Positions 1-8,140 are shown, numbered from the stretch's first letter. The stretch: DNA of 13,425 bases from Chitinophagaceae bacterium UBA4407 (GCA_002390845.1 DGQT01000058.1:1-13425); one strand, 5' to 3'. Notes: generated from the letters alone by a model not told the origin. A program made the numbers and translations.

Positions 1-515
1 GCAATTTCTTTGTATTGAAAACCTTTGGAAAGCCAGTCCAGTATTTCCTTTTCACGGGTTGTAAGTGTTTCGTACTCAGTGCTCCTCTTTGGTTTTTGGT
101 TGAAGGATGTAGCCACCATCCTTGCAATCTGCGGACTCATAGGCGAGCCGCCGTTATGGATTTCTTTGATTGCCTGGAATATTTTTTCAGCACTGCAATT
201 CTTTAATAAATAGCCGGTTGCACCAACACTCAGCGACTCAAATATTTTTTCGGGTTCTTCATACACAGTGCTCATTAAATATTGCACTTCGGGTTTTTGC
301 GGTTTCATTTGTGCAACAGTGGTAATGCCATCCTGGCCGGGAAGATTAATATCCATCAGTACCACATCGGCACGTATATATTTGAACGATGCAATAAACT
401 CTTCTGCATTGGGAAAACTCGCCACGCAATTCAACTGGTCTGAACTGGCAATAATTTCTTCCAGCGACTGGCGTATATCTGCATCATCTTCTACTATCGC
501 TACATTGATCTGCAC
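1..515 (-). CDS. NarL/LuxR-family response regulator (3' end outside window)
   Basis: This is a cytoplasmic two-component response regulator and probable transcription factor. About 171 residues are visible. The receiver domain covers residues 1-120, with acidic residues E9, D10 and D11 (VAIVEDD), phospho-acceptor D55 (VLMDINLPG), T83 and K105 (GYLLK). A GerE/LuxR helix-turn-helix begins at about residue 155 (LTTREKEIL) and is cut off at YKEIA by the window edge. The frame has no ATG between an in-frame TAG at 596-594 and D55. The start is therefore taken as GTG at 515-513, which gives MQINVAIVEDD, the usual N-terminus of the family; a TTG further upstream is less likely. It lies directly downstream of the minus-strand propeller kinase, its likely partner. 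It closely resembles the regulator at 11475-12107 (shared LPG, EKIF and GA-GYLLK motifs), so the two are paralogues. Confidence 0.92.
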   Translation of the reverse strand, partial: MQINVAIVEDDADIRQSLEEIIASSDQLNCVASFPNAEEFIASFKYIRADVVLMDINLPGQDGITTVAQMKPQKPEVQYLMSTVYEEPEKIFESLSVGATGYLLKNCSAEKIFQAIKEIHNGGSPMSPQIARMVATSFNQKPKRSTEYETLTTREKEILDWLSKGFQYKEI

Positions 516-681
516 AATTTTATTTTTATTGTCGGGTCTTAATGAATGCTGTAAATATTGACTATGCAAATTAACTGATCGCAATGTTATTACCTATCAC
601 ATGAAAGTAGATATTTTCAGATTTTTTGCTTGTGCTGGTTTTATATTTTGAACCAATCTGCAGTACTGCTATTGAGCCTGG

Positions 682-820
682 TTGCGTCGCACTCTTGTAC
701 TGAAGAAAAGCTATGAGCTTTTAGCTGCGAGCTACGAGCCTTTGTATTTTGTTCACAGCTCGAAGCTCACGGCTCGCAGCTTGCCCAATTATATCAGAAA
801 GTACAAGTGTGCTACGCAAG
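682..820. repeat. Nested inverted repeat (REP-like pair) between kinase and regulator
   Basis: The outer arms are a REP-like core, TTGCGTCGCACTCTTGTACT at 682-701, and its inverted copy at 801-820 with two mismatches (GTACAAGTGTGCTACGCAAG). They are 97-99 bp apart. Inside is a second, different inverted repeat: AGCTGCGAGC at 723-732 matches GCTCGCAGCT at 772-781 exactly, and both sides are made of repeated AGCT/GAGC words. In RNA the whole stretch could fold into a long interrupted hairpin. It fills much of the 335-bp gap between the minus-strand kinase and its regulator. It could be a mobile REP/MITE-type insertion, and it may attenuate or process a kinase-regulator transcript, but no T-run typical of an intrinsic terminator is seen. 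The plus-strand reading frame through it is not protein-like. Confidence 0.75.
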
Positions 821-850
821 AGAAGATTCATAGTATTACCAATGCCTGGC

Positions 851-3800
851 TCATAAATGAAATTTTCCTTTGAATATTATTTTAGTGCCATTATCAATTT
901 CTGAGCTGATTACAAATTTACCACGCGAAGCTTCCATCCTGCTTTTCATATTGGTAAGGCCATTACTAAAGTTTTTTGTATCGTCGTTTTTAAAACCTTT
1001 TCCATTATCGGTAATCTCAAAAGAATACCTGTTGTTATTGGGGATGTAGTGAAAAAGTATATGCACTTTATTTGCACCGGAATGCTTTGCTATATTATTC
1101 AACGATTCTTTTAACACTAAAAAAAGATTGCGCTTAAGATCGGGATTAATGTGCACCTGGGGTATTTCATCGGGAAAATGAATGAAGTATTCTATATTGC
1201 TGTCTTCAAAAAAATGTGCAATATAATTTCTTAAAAAGGCCAGCAGGCTTGGCAGGTTATCGTGCTTTGGATTCACCGTCCAGATGATTTCGCCAAGGTT
1301 ATCAGTGATTTCTTTTGAAGACGCTGTAATCTTTTGCAGCAATGCCGGATCAACATCTTTATTATTCTCTGCATTCAGTTTCAGCCGCTGGCTCATCAAA
1401 GAAATTTTGGTAAGGCCTGCACCAATTTCATCATGAATATCACGTGACATTTTTGTGCGTACATTTTCTACAGCCAGTTCTTTTTCGAATTGCTGTTGCT
1501 GGTCTTTTAGTTTTTGTCTGAAGTAATAACGTGTTGCCATAAATATAAGCCCTGCCGAAAGCACCAGCAACGCAATACCGAAAAACCAGGTTTGATACCA
1601 GGCGGGTAATACGGTAATGGTTACAGATGCTCCCTTCCTGTTCCATATACCATTGCAGGTGGCTGCTATTACATGAAAGGTGTAAGTGCCAGGTGGAATA
1701 TTGGTATAGGTAGCAATATTTTTATTGCCGTTCTGTATCCATTCCTTATTAATACCATCGAGTTTGTAAGCAAACTGGTTTTGTTGAGGGTTGGAAAAAT
1801 TGAGTGCAGCAAATTCAAAACTGAAGAAATTTTCACCAGGCTTTAGCTTGACTTGATCATTCACCAACAACTGGTCTGACTGTTTATTGAGCAAGTTAAA
1901 TCCTGTGATAACAACTGCTGCAGTATCTAAATTCTCATGCAAAGAATCCGGATGAAAACTGAGATAAAATTTATCGCCTCCAATATAGATTGTTCCGTCT
2001 TTTCCTGTGTATTTTTTGCCAGGGTATTGATCGTAAGGAAGTTCATCCCGTAATTTGAAAGCACTAAATTTATTTGTTGCTATACTGTACTTTAGTATAG
2101 CAGAGGCAGTTGTTATCCATAAATCGTTATGCTTATCGGGCAATATGGAAAACATTCCTTCATTGCTTATGGAAGCTGTTGGTACAATGCGTGTAAAGTA
2201 TTTTTTATCTTTTGCATTTCGGTCAAACCGGTTGAGTACCCCGCTATAAGTAGTGATCCATATAATGCCATTTTGATCAAGGCACATATCTGACAGACTG
2301 TTGCTGCTAAGGCTGTATGGGTTTGCGGGCTCATTTTTATAATGAACGAAAGGAATATGCCCATAATAAATATTGTTGTGCCATCCCCAGCTATTGGGGA
2401 GTTTAAACTCCATTTGTTCTAAACCACCACCATTTGTTGCAAGCCATATTTGTCCACTATTGTCTTTTATTACTGACTGTATTAAATTACTGCTTACTAA
2501 ATCGGTATAACCTGCAACAGGCACAATATCAGAACATTTATTTTTTACAGGATCATACTGAAACAGGCCCCAGCCCAGGCTACCTACCCAAAGAACTTTT
2601 TTTCCATTAATGGTATCTTCAACAAACGATGTTTTTATAGATGATTCATAAGAATAATCACCGAACTGTTCAGGATCGAAACTGAAAGGCATTTCATGCA
2701 GAGTTCCTTTTTGTTTATTGAATAATAAATTGCGGCCTTTTGTAATCAGATAAATTTTTCCATTAGTAGTTTTCCAGAAACGGAAAATGATCAATGGCTT
2801 ACCGTTGTAAGCTAAATATTTGCATTTAAAGGAAGTTTCATTTTTTTCGCGTATATACAATCCACCATCGGTGGCTAACCAGAAAGAACCATCTTCAGCT
2901 TCATAAAAATCGTAAATGTTCAACTTTTCAGGTATGTCATTTTTTTCATCTGTTACATAATGATATTTAATTTGGTTTGCCTGAGGATCATACTTGCAAA
3001 TTCCTTTGTTGGTCCCAACCCACATTATACCGGCTTTATCATTATACAGACAATTAACTGTATTGCTGCTGATAGAGGCGGGGTTGAGCGCCTTATAGCG
3101 GAAGTTGTAAAATCTATGAGCTGCCGTGTCGAATACATAACATCCATTTTGAAGACTGGCTGCCCATATATTTCCCCTGCTGTCTTTTTGCATAGAGACC
3201 CAATGATCAGTCTGCTTTTTGCCAATATTTTCCGGCCCTAAATTATAATGCTCAAATTCCCCTGTTTTATAATTTACCTTATCTACAGACCCAAATTTCT
3301 GCGCAAACCAAACAAAGTTTTTGTCTGGTAAAATAGCATGCACAGCACCTCCTATTATTTTCACACCCTGCTTTGTTTCAAAATGAAGGTAATCTTTGGT
3401 ACTGTGTTTCCAGGGGTTTATGCGCATCAGCAAATCACCATATAACCCACCCCATATATATCCTTCATCGTCCATTTTCATTACATCACAACCATAGGTA
3501 AACCCCTCAACTCTTGGATCAGTTTCCAGGTTACTGATGCTTCTAAATTTTTTTGTTTGTATATCCAGTTTAAATACACCGCTGTTTTCACTTGCAATCC
3601 ACACGTTATCATTTCCGTCAACAGCCAAAGCATTCAGGTTATTTGCAGGAATAGATTTTTTGTTGTTCGGGTCATGCTGGTATTGTTCAAATTGTTTTAC
3701 TGCTGCTTTATAATTATAACTGCATAACCCTCCATCCTGTGTGGTAATCCATAATTTACCTTTTTTATCTTCTGCAATTCCGGTAATGATGTTGCCACTA

Positions 3801-4078
3801 ATAGAATTATCGTTGTAAGCGTCCGTTTTGAAGACTTTAAAAACTTTGCCGTCGTAGCGGTTAAGGCCATCTGCTGTACCAATCCATAAAAAACCTGTAT
3901 GATCCTGGAAGAAACATTTTACAACATTATTAGACAGGCCATCTTTTGTAGTAAGCTTATCAAAATAAATATCGTAATCCTCTGGAGTTGATTGACCATA
4001 TAAGTTGAGAGCAATGCAGTAAACGCTGCAGGTAAACAGCATGATCGAAGCCAGCCTTATGTGCTGAAAATATTTCAT
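851..4078 (-). CDS. Propeller (Reg_prop/Y_Y_Y) sensor histidine kinase
   Basis: This is an inner-membrane sensor kinase of about 1075 residues that should sense a periplasmic signal and phosphorylate a response regulator. A signal peptide (about 1-30, MKYFQHIRL then a hydrophobic run ending near YGQS) leads into about 14 Reg_prop blades of the type WIGTADGLNRYDG, enough for two seven-bladed propellers (about 35-740). A Y_Y_Y domain follows (about 743-824), then one membrane segment (about 831-853), a short Q/K/E-rich linker, a HisKA_3 dimerisation domain with H882 (SRDIHDEIG), and a HATPase_c domain with N-box KESLNN (about 990-995), DNGKGF (about 1024-1029) and SNGLTNM. It has no receiver or DNA-binding domain, so it is not a one-protein hybrid sensor and needs a partner, most simply the regulator at 1-515. 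An ATG at 4114 would add 12 residues before the signal peptide; the ATG at 4078 gives a better signal sequence and is preferred. Confidence 0.93.
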   Translation of the reverse strand: MKYFQHIRLASIMLFTCSVYCIALNLYGQSTPEDYDIYFDKLTTKDGLSNNVVKCFFQDHTGFLWIGTADGLNRYDGKVFKVFKTDAYNDNSISGNIITGIAEDKKGKLWITTQDGGLCSYNYKAAVKQFEQYQHDPNNKKSIPANNLNALAVDGNDNVWIASENSGVFKLDIQTKKFRSISNLETDPRVEGFTYGCDVMKMDDEGYIWGGLYGDLLMRINPWKHSTKDYLHFETKQGVKIIGGAVHAILPDKNFVWFAQKFGSVDKVNYKTGEFEHYNLGPENIGKKQTDHWVSMQKDSRGNIWAASLQNGCYVFDTAAHRFYNFRYKALNPASISSNTVNCLYNDKAGIMWVGTNKGICKYDPQANQIKYHYVTDEKNDIPEKLNIYDFYEAEDGSFWLATDGGLYIREKNETSFKCKYLAYNGKPLIIFRFWKTTNGKIYLITKGRNLLFNKQKGTLHEMPFSFDPEQFGDYSYESSIKTSFVEDTINGKKVLWVGSLGWGLFQYDPVKNKCSDIVPVAGYTDLVSSNLIQSVIKDNSGQIWLATNGGGLEQMEFKLPNSWGWHNNIYYGHIPFVHYKNEPANPYSLSSNSLSDMCLDQNGIIWITTYSGVLNRFDRNAKDKKYFTRIVPTASISNEGMFSILPDKHNDLWITTASAILKYSIATNKFSAFKLRDELPYDQYPGKKYTGKDGTIYIGGDKFYLSFHPDSLHENLDTAAVVITGFNLLNKQSDQLLVNDQVKLKPGENFFSFEFAALNFSNPQQNQFAYKLDGINKEWIQNGNKNIATYTNIPPGTYTFHVIAATCNGIWNRKGASVTITVLPAWYQTWFFGIALLVLSAGLIFMATRYYFRQKLKDQQQQFEKELAVENVRTKMSRDIHDEIGAGLTKISLMSQRLKLNAENNKDVDPALLQKITASSKEITDNLGEIIWTVNPKHDNLPSLLAFLRNYIAHFFEDSNIEYFIHFPDEIPQVHINPDLKRNLFLVLKESLNNIAKHSGANKVHILFHYIPNNNRYSFEITDNGKGFKNDDTKNFSNGLTNMKSRMEASRGKFVISSEIDNGTKIIFKGKFHL

Positions 4079-4152
4079 AGCTCTAACGGAAAGGGTATGG
4101 AAATATAATAACAATAACTGAATTAAATAAAAGAAATAAAGCCACGATTAAA

Positions 4153-4181
4153 CAAAGTAACTTTTGTTGAGTTGTACAACT
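4153..4181 (-). promoter_or_regulatory. Possible promoter of the minus-strand kinase with overlapping palindrome
   Basis: On the minus strand a TTG at 4179-4177 is followed after 17 bp by TACTTTG at 4159-4153, close to the Bacteroidota TTG / TAnnTTTG promoter pattern and about 75 bp upstream of the kinase ATG. The TTG lies inside a perfect 12-bp palindrome, AGTTGTACAACT (4170-4181), which could be an operator. Another inverted repeat, TAATTAC-5-GTAATTA, lies further upstream at 4209-4227. These matches are short, and in AT-rich DNA some would occur by chance. Confidence 0.35.
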
Positions 4182-4282
4182 ACACTAACTGCCATGCACT
4201 ACGCCACATAATTACTTTGCGTAATTACTTACGATTTTTTAAAATTATGTTTCCGGGTTTTTTGTTGCTGAAAAGTTTGCTT

Positions 4283-4313
4283 CAGTACAAGTGCAAGGAT
4301 GCTCAATAGCAGC
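4283..4313 (-). repeat. Degraded copy of the REP-like intergenic repeat
   Basis: CAGTACAAGTGCAAGG followed by GCTCAATAGCAG matches the reverse complement of the copy at 682-702 and its flank (GCTCAATAGCAG is also found there, reversed, at 667-678). About 7 bp of the GTGCGACGC core are missing. It sits in the divergent region between the minus-strand kinase and the first LRR gene, about 70 bp before the regulatory box at 4384. Confidence 0.5.
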
Positions 4314-4383
4314 AATACAGCCAGGCTACAATAAATGTATTCAAATACTATTGGGGTTATTATTAAACTAACTTTTTAATTAA

Positions 4384-4436
4384 AAAATCTACCTGATTTA
4401 TGGGATAGGCCATATAAAATTCAAAGGATAATTTTA
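4384..4436 (+). promoter_or_regulatory. Promoter box 1: conserved dyad box plus -7-like element (LRR gene 1)
   Basis: The 26-bp box (ATCTACCTGATTTATGGG then ATAGGC, ending at 4410) recurs at 6424, 12284 and 12755. It is followed after exactly 18 bp by TAATTTTA (4429-4436), a 7-of-8 match to the Bacteroidota -7 element TAnnTTTG, at the same offset as in the other three copies. Predicted transcription would begin near 4440, leaving a leader of about 35 nt before the ATG at 4477. No good -33 TTG is present here, consistent with a promoter that needs an activator. The dyad TACC-8-GGGA is imperfect in this copy. The likely binder is a LuxR-type regulator, but this is inferred. Confidence 0.65.
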
Positions 4437-4476
4437 TAGCAGTTAATTATATTCATTATTCATTTAAATCACCCAC

Positions 4477-6153
4477 ATGAAAACAAAAACTACCATCACC
4501 GGCATTTTATGCATTGCGTTAGCAATCACAACAACCAATGCAATTTCCCAGGCAACATCCGTTGCTGCGAATACAAAGGATTCGCTAGCGCTTGTTGATT
4601 TCTATAACAGTACTAACGGCCCGGGCTGGCGATATAAAACCAACTGGCTTACAGGACCTTTAAGAGACTGGTTTGGTGTAGTGGTCACAAATGCAAGGGT
4701 TACCCAGTTAAACCTGGACAACAACCGGCTTAAAGGCTCTATCCCCGCTTCCATTGGAAACCTCGGCGAGCTTTTTATTTTGAATTTGCCCTACAATGAG
4801 ATTAGCGGAAATATTCCACCTGAACTGGCAAATCTTAAACAACTTAATGCTATTTATTTGAACAATAATCAATTCAGCGGAACGATTCCTGCGGTATTGG
4901 GCTCAATTAAATATCTGAACACTTTGCGGCTGGATGGTAATAATTTAACTGGCGCTATACCCCCCGAGTTAGGCAACCTTAAGTATGTAGACTGGCTTTT
5001 TTTATCCGGTAATAACTTAACAGGTACCCTACCGCCCGAACTGGGCAATCTTAATGAAGTGTACGACCTCCGTCTAGATAGCAACCAGTTAACCGGGTCT
5101 ATACCACCTGAAATGGGGAATTATAAGCACCTTATAAGTCTGATATTGTCTAACAATAAATTTACAGGTACGCTTCCTGCCGGACTGGAAAATTCACCTC
5201 TTATTCAATTGTACCTGGGATACAACCAGTTTGACAAATCGGTACTCGCCCAGGTCGCCAACTATAAGGATCTCGAATTGTTTGACTTTGGTTATAATAA
5301 TGCAACCGGTAAAATACCGCCAGAAATTGGCAATTTAAAAAACCTGCAGGATCTATACTTAAACAACAATCAGCTCACTGGTTTTCTTCCGTTGGAATTA
5401 AGTAAGCTAACATCACTCAGACTACTGGATTTAACAGGTAATAAATTAAGAGGAAAAATTAAACCAGCCTTACGAAAAATGGTTAACCTTCAGTATTTGT
5501 TTTTGGGTCATAACAATTTCATTGGCCCTTTTCCGGAAGGAGTTACCAGCCTTCCTTTAGACTCGATCAATATCTCCTTTAACGAATTTACATTTGATGG
5601 TTTAGAGGCGCTGCAACAGGCATTTCCAACAGCCAACTATAAAAAGCAGGCGGCCATACCAATACATCAAAATGGTAATGCGTTATCGGTTTCCGCTGGT
5701 GGTACATTAAGCAATAATACCTACGGCTGGTTTATGGTAGATCAGCCTGACTCGATATTTATTAAAGGCGATTCTGTTTTTCATCCTTCAAAAAACGGAA
5801 CCTATTATTCAACAATCACCAATTCAGTTGCTACCGGACTTATACTTAAAAGCGATACAATTGTGTACACTGCACCTGCTGCGAATTATGCAACAAATGC
5901 TTCTGAAGACAGGTTGCAGTCAACAGCTAATGCGCAAACTTTTACAGTGTATCCCAACCCCGCAAAATATGTGTTGCATATTCAAACAAACGGCAATGCG
6001 CTATTTTCTTTGATCAATGAAAATGGTAAAATAATATTCACAAAAAATATTAGTAAAACAGGTGCCATTAATATTTCGTCATCACCTGCCGGATTGTATT
6101 ATTTAAAAAATAACAGCACTGGGTTTGTTCAAAAAGTGCTAGTAATAAAATGA
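4477..6153 (+). CDS. Secreted plant-type LRR protein with T9SS sorting domain (copy 1)
   Basis: This is a predicted cell-surface or released protein of 558 residues, probably a binding or adhesion protein; the ligand is unknown. A signal peptide (about 1-25) is followed by an N-terminal cap (LALVDFYNSTNGPGW, NWLTG, DWFGV) that resembles the cap before plant LRRs but lacks cysteines. Thirteen LRRs of about 24 residues follow (about 75-380), with consensus LxxLxLxxNxLTGxIPPELGNL, the plant-type class. An Ig-like segment (about 390-465) leads through a short TANAQ-type linker to a type A T9SS C-terminal sorting domain (about 488-558; FTVYPNPAK, then GLYYLK and ending KVLVIK). The start is fixed by the signal peptide. 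It is transcribed away from the propeller kinase at 851-4078 and has its own predicted promoter with box 1. Compared with the next gene it has one extra LRR unit (about residues 98-121). Confidence 0.93.
   Translation: MKTKTTITGILCIALAITTTNAISQATSVAANTKDSLALVDFYNSTNGPGWRYKTNWLTGPLRDWFGVVVTNARVTQLNLDNNRLKGSIPASIGNLGELFILNLPYNEISGNIPPELANLKQLNAIYLNNNQFSGTIPAVLGSIKYLNTLRLDGNNLTGAIPPELGNLKYVDWLFLSGNNLTGTLPPELGNLNEVYDLRLDSNQLTGSIPPEMGNYKHLISLILSNNKFTGTLPAGLENSPLIQLYLGYNQFDKSVLAQVANYKDLELFDFGYNNATGKIPPEIGNLKNLQDLYLNNNQLTGFLPLELSKLTSLRLLDLTGNKLRGKIKPALRKMVNLQYLFLGHNNFIGPFPEGVTSLPLDSINISFNEFTFDGLEALQQAFPTANYKKQAAIPIHQNGNALSVSAGGTLSNNTYGWFMVDQPDSIFIKGDSVFHPSKNGTYYSTITNSVATGLILKSDTIVYTAPAANYATNASEDRLQSTANAQTFTVYPNPAKYVLHIQTNGNALFSLINENGKIIFTKNISKTGAINISSSPAGLYYLKNNSTGFVQKVLVIK
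5842..5967 (+). repeat. 126-bp near-identical block shared with LRR gene 2
   Basis: This stretch encodes the end of the Ig-like segment, the linker and the first residues of the sorting domain (LKSDTIVYTAPAANYATN through YPNPAK). It matches 7829-7954 at 125 of 126 bases; the one difference is a silent Ser codon (TCT/TCC). Sequence on both sides of the block is much less alike, including at synonymous sites. Gene conversion or recombination between the two copies would explain it. Confidence 0.85.
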
Positions 6154-6175
6154 GGTAAAGTTGTTTGAAGAAAGA

Positions 6176-6361
6176 ATATTTTTTACCCGGCTAAAGTGCA
6201 ATAATTGAACTTTTCTTGCGTCGCACACTTCTGCAAAAGAATATACAGCAGCCTTGAAATTACAGGAATAATCAACAGCATTTACTGCCAACAAGTATGG
6301 CCTGGAAACCATTGCTGCTTCACTTCCTGCAGTACAAGTGTGCGACGCAAGAATGTTCAAT
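6176..6361. repeat. REP-like inverted pair downstream of LRR gene 1
   Basis: The left arm, ATTGAAC at 6204-6210 and then TTGCGTCGCACACTT at 6216-6230, pairs with the right arm at 6335-6361 (AAGTGTGCGACGCAAG then GTTCAAT) over about 27 positions with one or two differences. The 104 bp between the arms show no clear gene. The left arm carries the longer repeat context, ACCCGGCTAAAG at 6185-6196 placed 26 bp before the core, as at 8165-8225 and 12167-12220. The arrangement resembles a BIME (two inverted REPs). It could fold in RNA past the LRR gene 1 stop and help end or stabilise the message, but it is not a classical T-tailed terminator. Confidence 0.75.
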
Positions 6362-6423
6362 CGTAACCATACTGCCTGGCCAAAAAGTGTATTTAATCTA
6401 TCAAAGTTCTTTTCTTCTATTTT

Positions 6424-6476
6424 AAAATCTACCTGATTTATGGTATAGGCTACTCAAAATTTTCCTGATAGTTTTA
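6424..6476 (+). promoter_or_regulatory. Promoter box 2: conserved dyad box plus -7-like element (LRR gene 2)
   Basis: The box reads AAAATCTACCTGATTTATGG then TATAGGC, ending at 6450. The dyad TACC-8-GGTA is perfect in this copy. After 18 bp comes TAGTTTTA (6469-6476), a 7-of-8 match to TAnnTTTG. The predicted leader is about 50 nt before the ATG at 6530. It differs from box 1 by G to T at the right arm, which restores the symmetry. Confidence 0.65.
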
Positions 6477-6529
6477 TGACAGCCAATTATTCCACCATCT
6501 ATAATTTTTACTCTTCTTAAATCACCTGT

Positions 6530-8140
6530 ATGAAAATGAAAAGTATACTTATCAGCATTTTGTGCATTGCTTTAACGGCTACAACGAACAATGCATTTCC
6601 CCAGGAAACATCAGTTGCTTCAAATCAACAGGATTCACTGGCACTCGTAGATCTATATAACAGCACTAATGGGCCAGGCTGGCAAAATAACAGAAACTGG
6701 TTAACGGGACGCTTAGGAACCTGGTTTGGCGTAGGTCTAAAGAATGGAAGAGTTGCAGAATTAATTCTGGATAATAACAAGCTTAAAGGCACTATTCCCC
6801 CATCCATTGGAAATCTTGAAAAACTTTGGAGGATTGTTTTTAGCAACAATCAACTCAGCGGAACAATTCCCGATACATTGGGCTCTATTAAATCTTTAGT
6901 TATTCTGGATTTGCAGGGCAATGATTTAAGCGGTGCCATACCGCCCGAACTGGGAAATCCTAAAGATCTCGAATATCTTTATTTATCACGAAATAATTTA
7001 ACGGGAACAATACCTGCTGAACTGGCCAGGGCTAAAGGACTGGAATATCTGCATTTAGATAGTAACCAGCTAACTGGTACCATACCCCCGGAATTTGGTA
7101 AACTAAAAAAACTAGCTCATCTGATATTGTCTGACAATCAATTTACCGGTATTCTTCCGGCAGGATTAGAGAAAGCACCAATGACTGAATTATACTTAGG
7201 TTACAACCAATTTAATAAATCAGTTCTTTCGCAGGTTACCAACTTTAAAAGTCTTGATTATTTTGATTTTTCATATAATAATGCAACCGGCAAAATTCCG
7301 ACCGAAATCGACAATTTAAGATTCATAAAACATTTATACTTAAACAACAATCAGCTAAGTGGATTTCTGCCCCTGGAATTAAGTCACCTCAAAAACCTTT
7401 ATGTTTTAAATTTAAGCAACAATAAATTCAAGGGCGAAATTAAACCTGCTTTGCATCAATTACAATACCTGGAACAATTATATTTAGATCATAATAATTT
7501 CAAAGGTCCATTTCCTGATGGGCTTACAACATGGTTCCCCAATTTAGATTCACTCGGCATTACATATAATCAATTTACATTCGATGGTTTAGAAACACTT
7601 GAACAAGAATTCCCTGCAGCCAACTATGAAAAACAGGCACCTATACCAATACATCAAAATGGCAATGCATTATCAGTATCTGCAGGTGGTACGCTAAGCA
7701 ATGATACCTATGCCTGGTTTATGGTAGGGGGATCTGATACTACAATTGTTACTGGCGATTCTGTTTTTCATCCAACTAAAAACGGAACATATTATGTAAA
7801 GATCACCAATGCTATTGCAAGGGACCTGATACTTAAAAGCGATACAATTGTGTACACTGCACCTGCTGCGAATTATGCAACAAATGCTTCCGAAGACAGG
7901 TTGCAGTCAACAGCTAATGCGCAAACTTTTACAGTGTATCCCAACCCCGCAAAAGAAGCGTTGCATATTCAAACAAACGGAAATGCAGTATTTTCTTTGA
8001 TCGATGAAAATGGCAAAATAGTACTTACAAAAAACATTAGCAAAAACGGTACGATTAATATTTCATCGCTAGCCACAGGATTATATTATTTAAAAAATAA
8101 CAGCATAGGTTTCGTTAAAAAAGTGGTGGTAACAAAATAG
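6530..8140 (+). CDS. Secreted plant-type LRR protein with T9SS sorting domain (copy 2)
   Basis: This 536-residue paralogue of the preceding gene has the same plan. A signal peptide (about 1-24, MKMKSILISILCIALTA) is followed by the cap (DSLALVDLYNSTNGPGW ... TWFGVGL), twelve 24-residue LRRs (about 75-360; for example NNLTGTIPAELARAKG), the Ig-like segment (about 370-445) and a type A T9SS sorting domain (about 466-536; YPNPAK ... GLYYLKNNS ... KKVVVTK). The 22-residue length difference from copy 1 is accounted for by one missing 24-residue LRR and two extra residues near 333-340 (TTWFPNLDS). It should be exported by Sec, folded in the periplasm and moved across the outer membrane by T9SS. The propeller kinase operon follows 316 bp downstream. 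Its binding partner is unknown; it may bind a glycan, a protein or another cell surface. Confidence 0.93.
   Translation: MKMKSILISILCIALTATTNNAFPQETSVASNQQDSLALVDLYNSTNGPGWQNNRNWLTGRLGTWFGVGLKNGRVAELILDNNKLKGTIPPSIGNLEKLWRIVFSNNQLSGTIPDTLGSIKSLVILDLQGNDLSGAIPPELGNPKDLEYLYLSRNNLTGTIPAELARAKGLEYLHLDSNQLTGTIPPEFGKLKKLAHLILSDNQFTGILPAGLEKAPMTELYLGYNQFNKSVLSQVTNFKSLDYFDFSYNNATGKIPTEIDNLRFIKHLYLNNNQLSGFLPLELSHLKNLYVLNLSNNKFKGEIKPALHQLQYLEQLYLDHNNFKGPFPDGLTTWFPNLDSLGITYNQFTFDGLETLEQEFPAANYEKQAPIPIHQNGNALSVSAGGTLSNDTYAWFMVGGSDTTIVTGDSVFHPTKNGTYYVKITNAIARDLILKSDTIVYTAPAANYATNASEDRLQSTANAQTFTVYPNPAKEALHIQTNGNAVFSLIDENGKIVLTKNISKNGTINISSLATGLYYLKNNSIGFVKKVVVTK
7829..7954 (+). repeat. 126-bp near-identical block shared with LRR gene 1
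   Basis: This is the partner of 5842-5967 (125 of 126 bases the same) and lies across the junction of the Ig-like segment and the T9SS sorting domain of LRR gene 2. Confidence 0.85.

Noticed and set aside
268..561. 97-residue plus-strand frame opposite the regulator
   Set aside because: The minus strand here gives a clear receiver domain with conserved D, T and K residues, so the plus-strand frame is a shadow.
682..873. 63-residue plus-strand reading frame between the minus-strand regulator and kinase
   Set aside because: It lies over the inverted repeats and runs into the 3' end of the kinase gene; its composition follows the repeat and not a protein.
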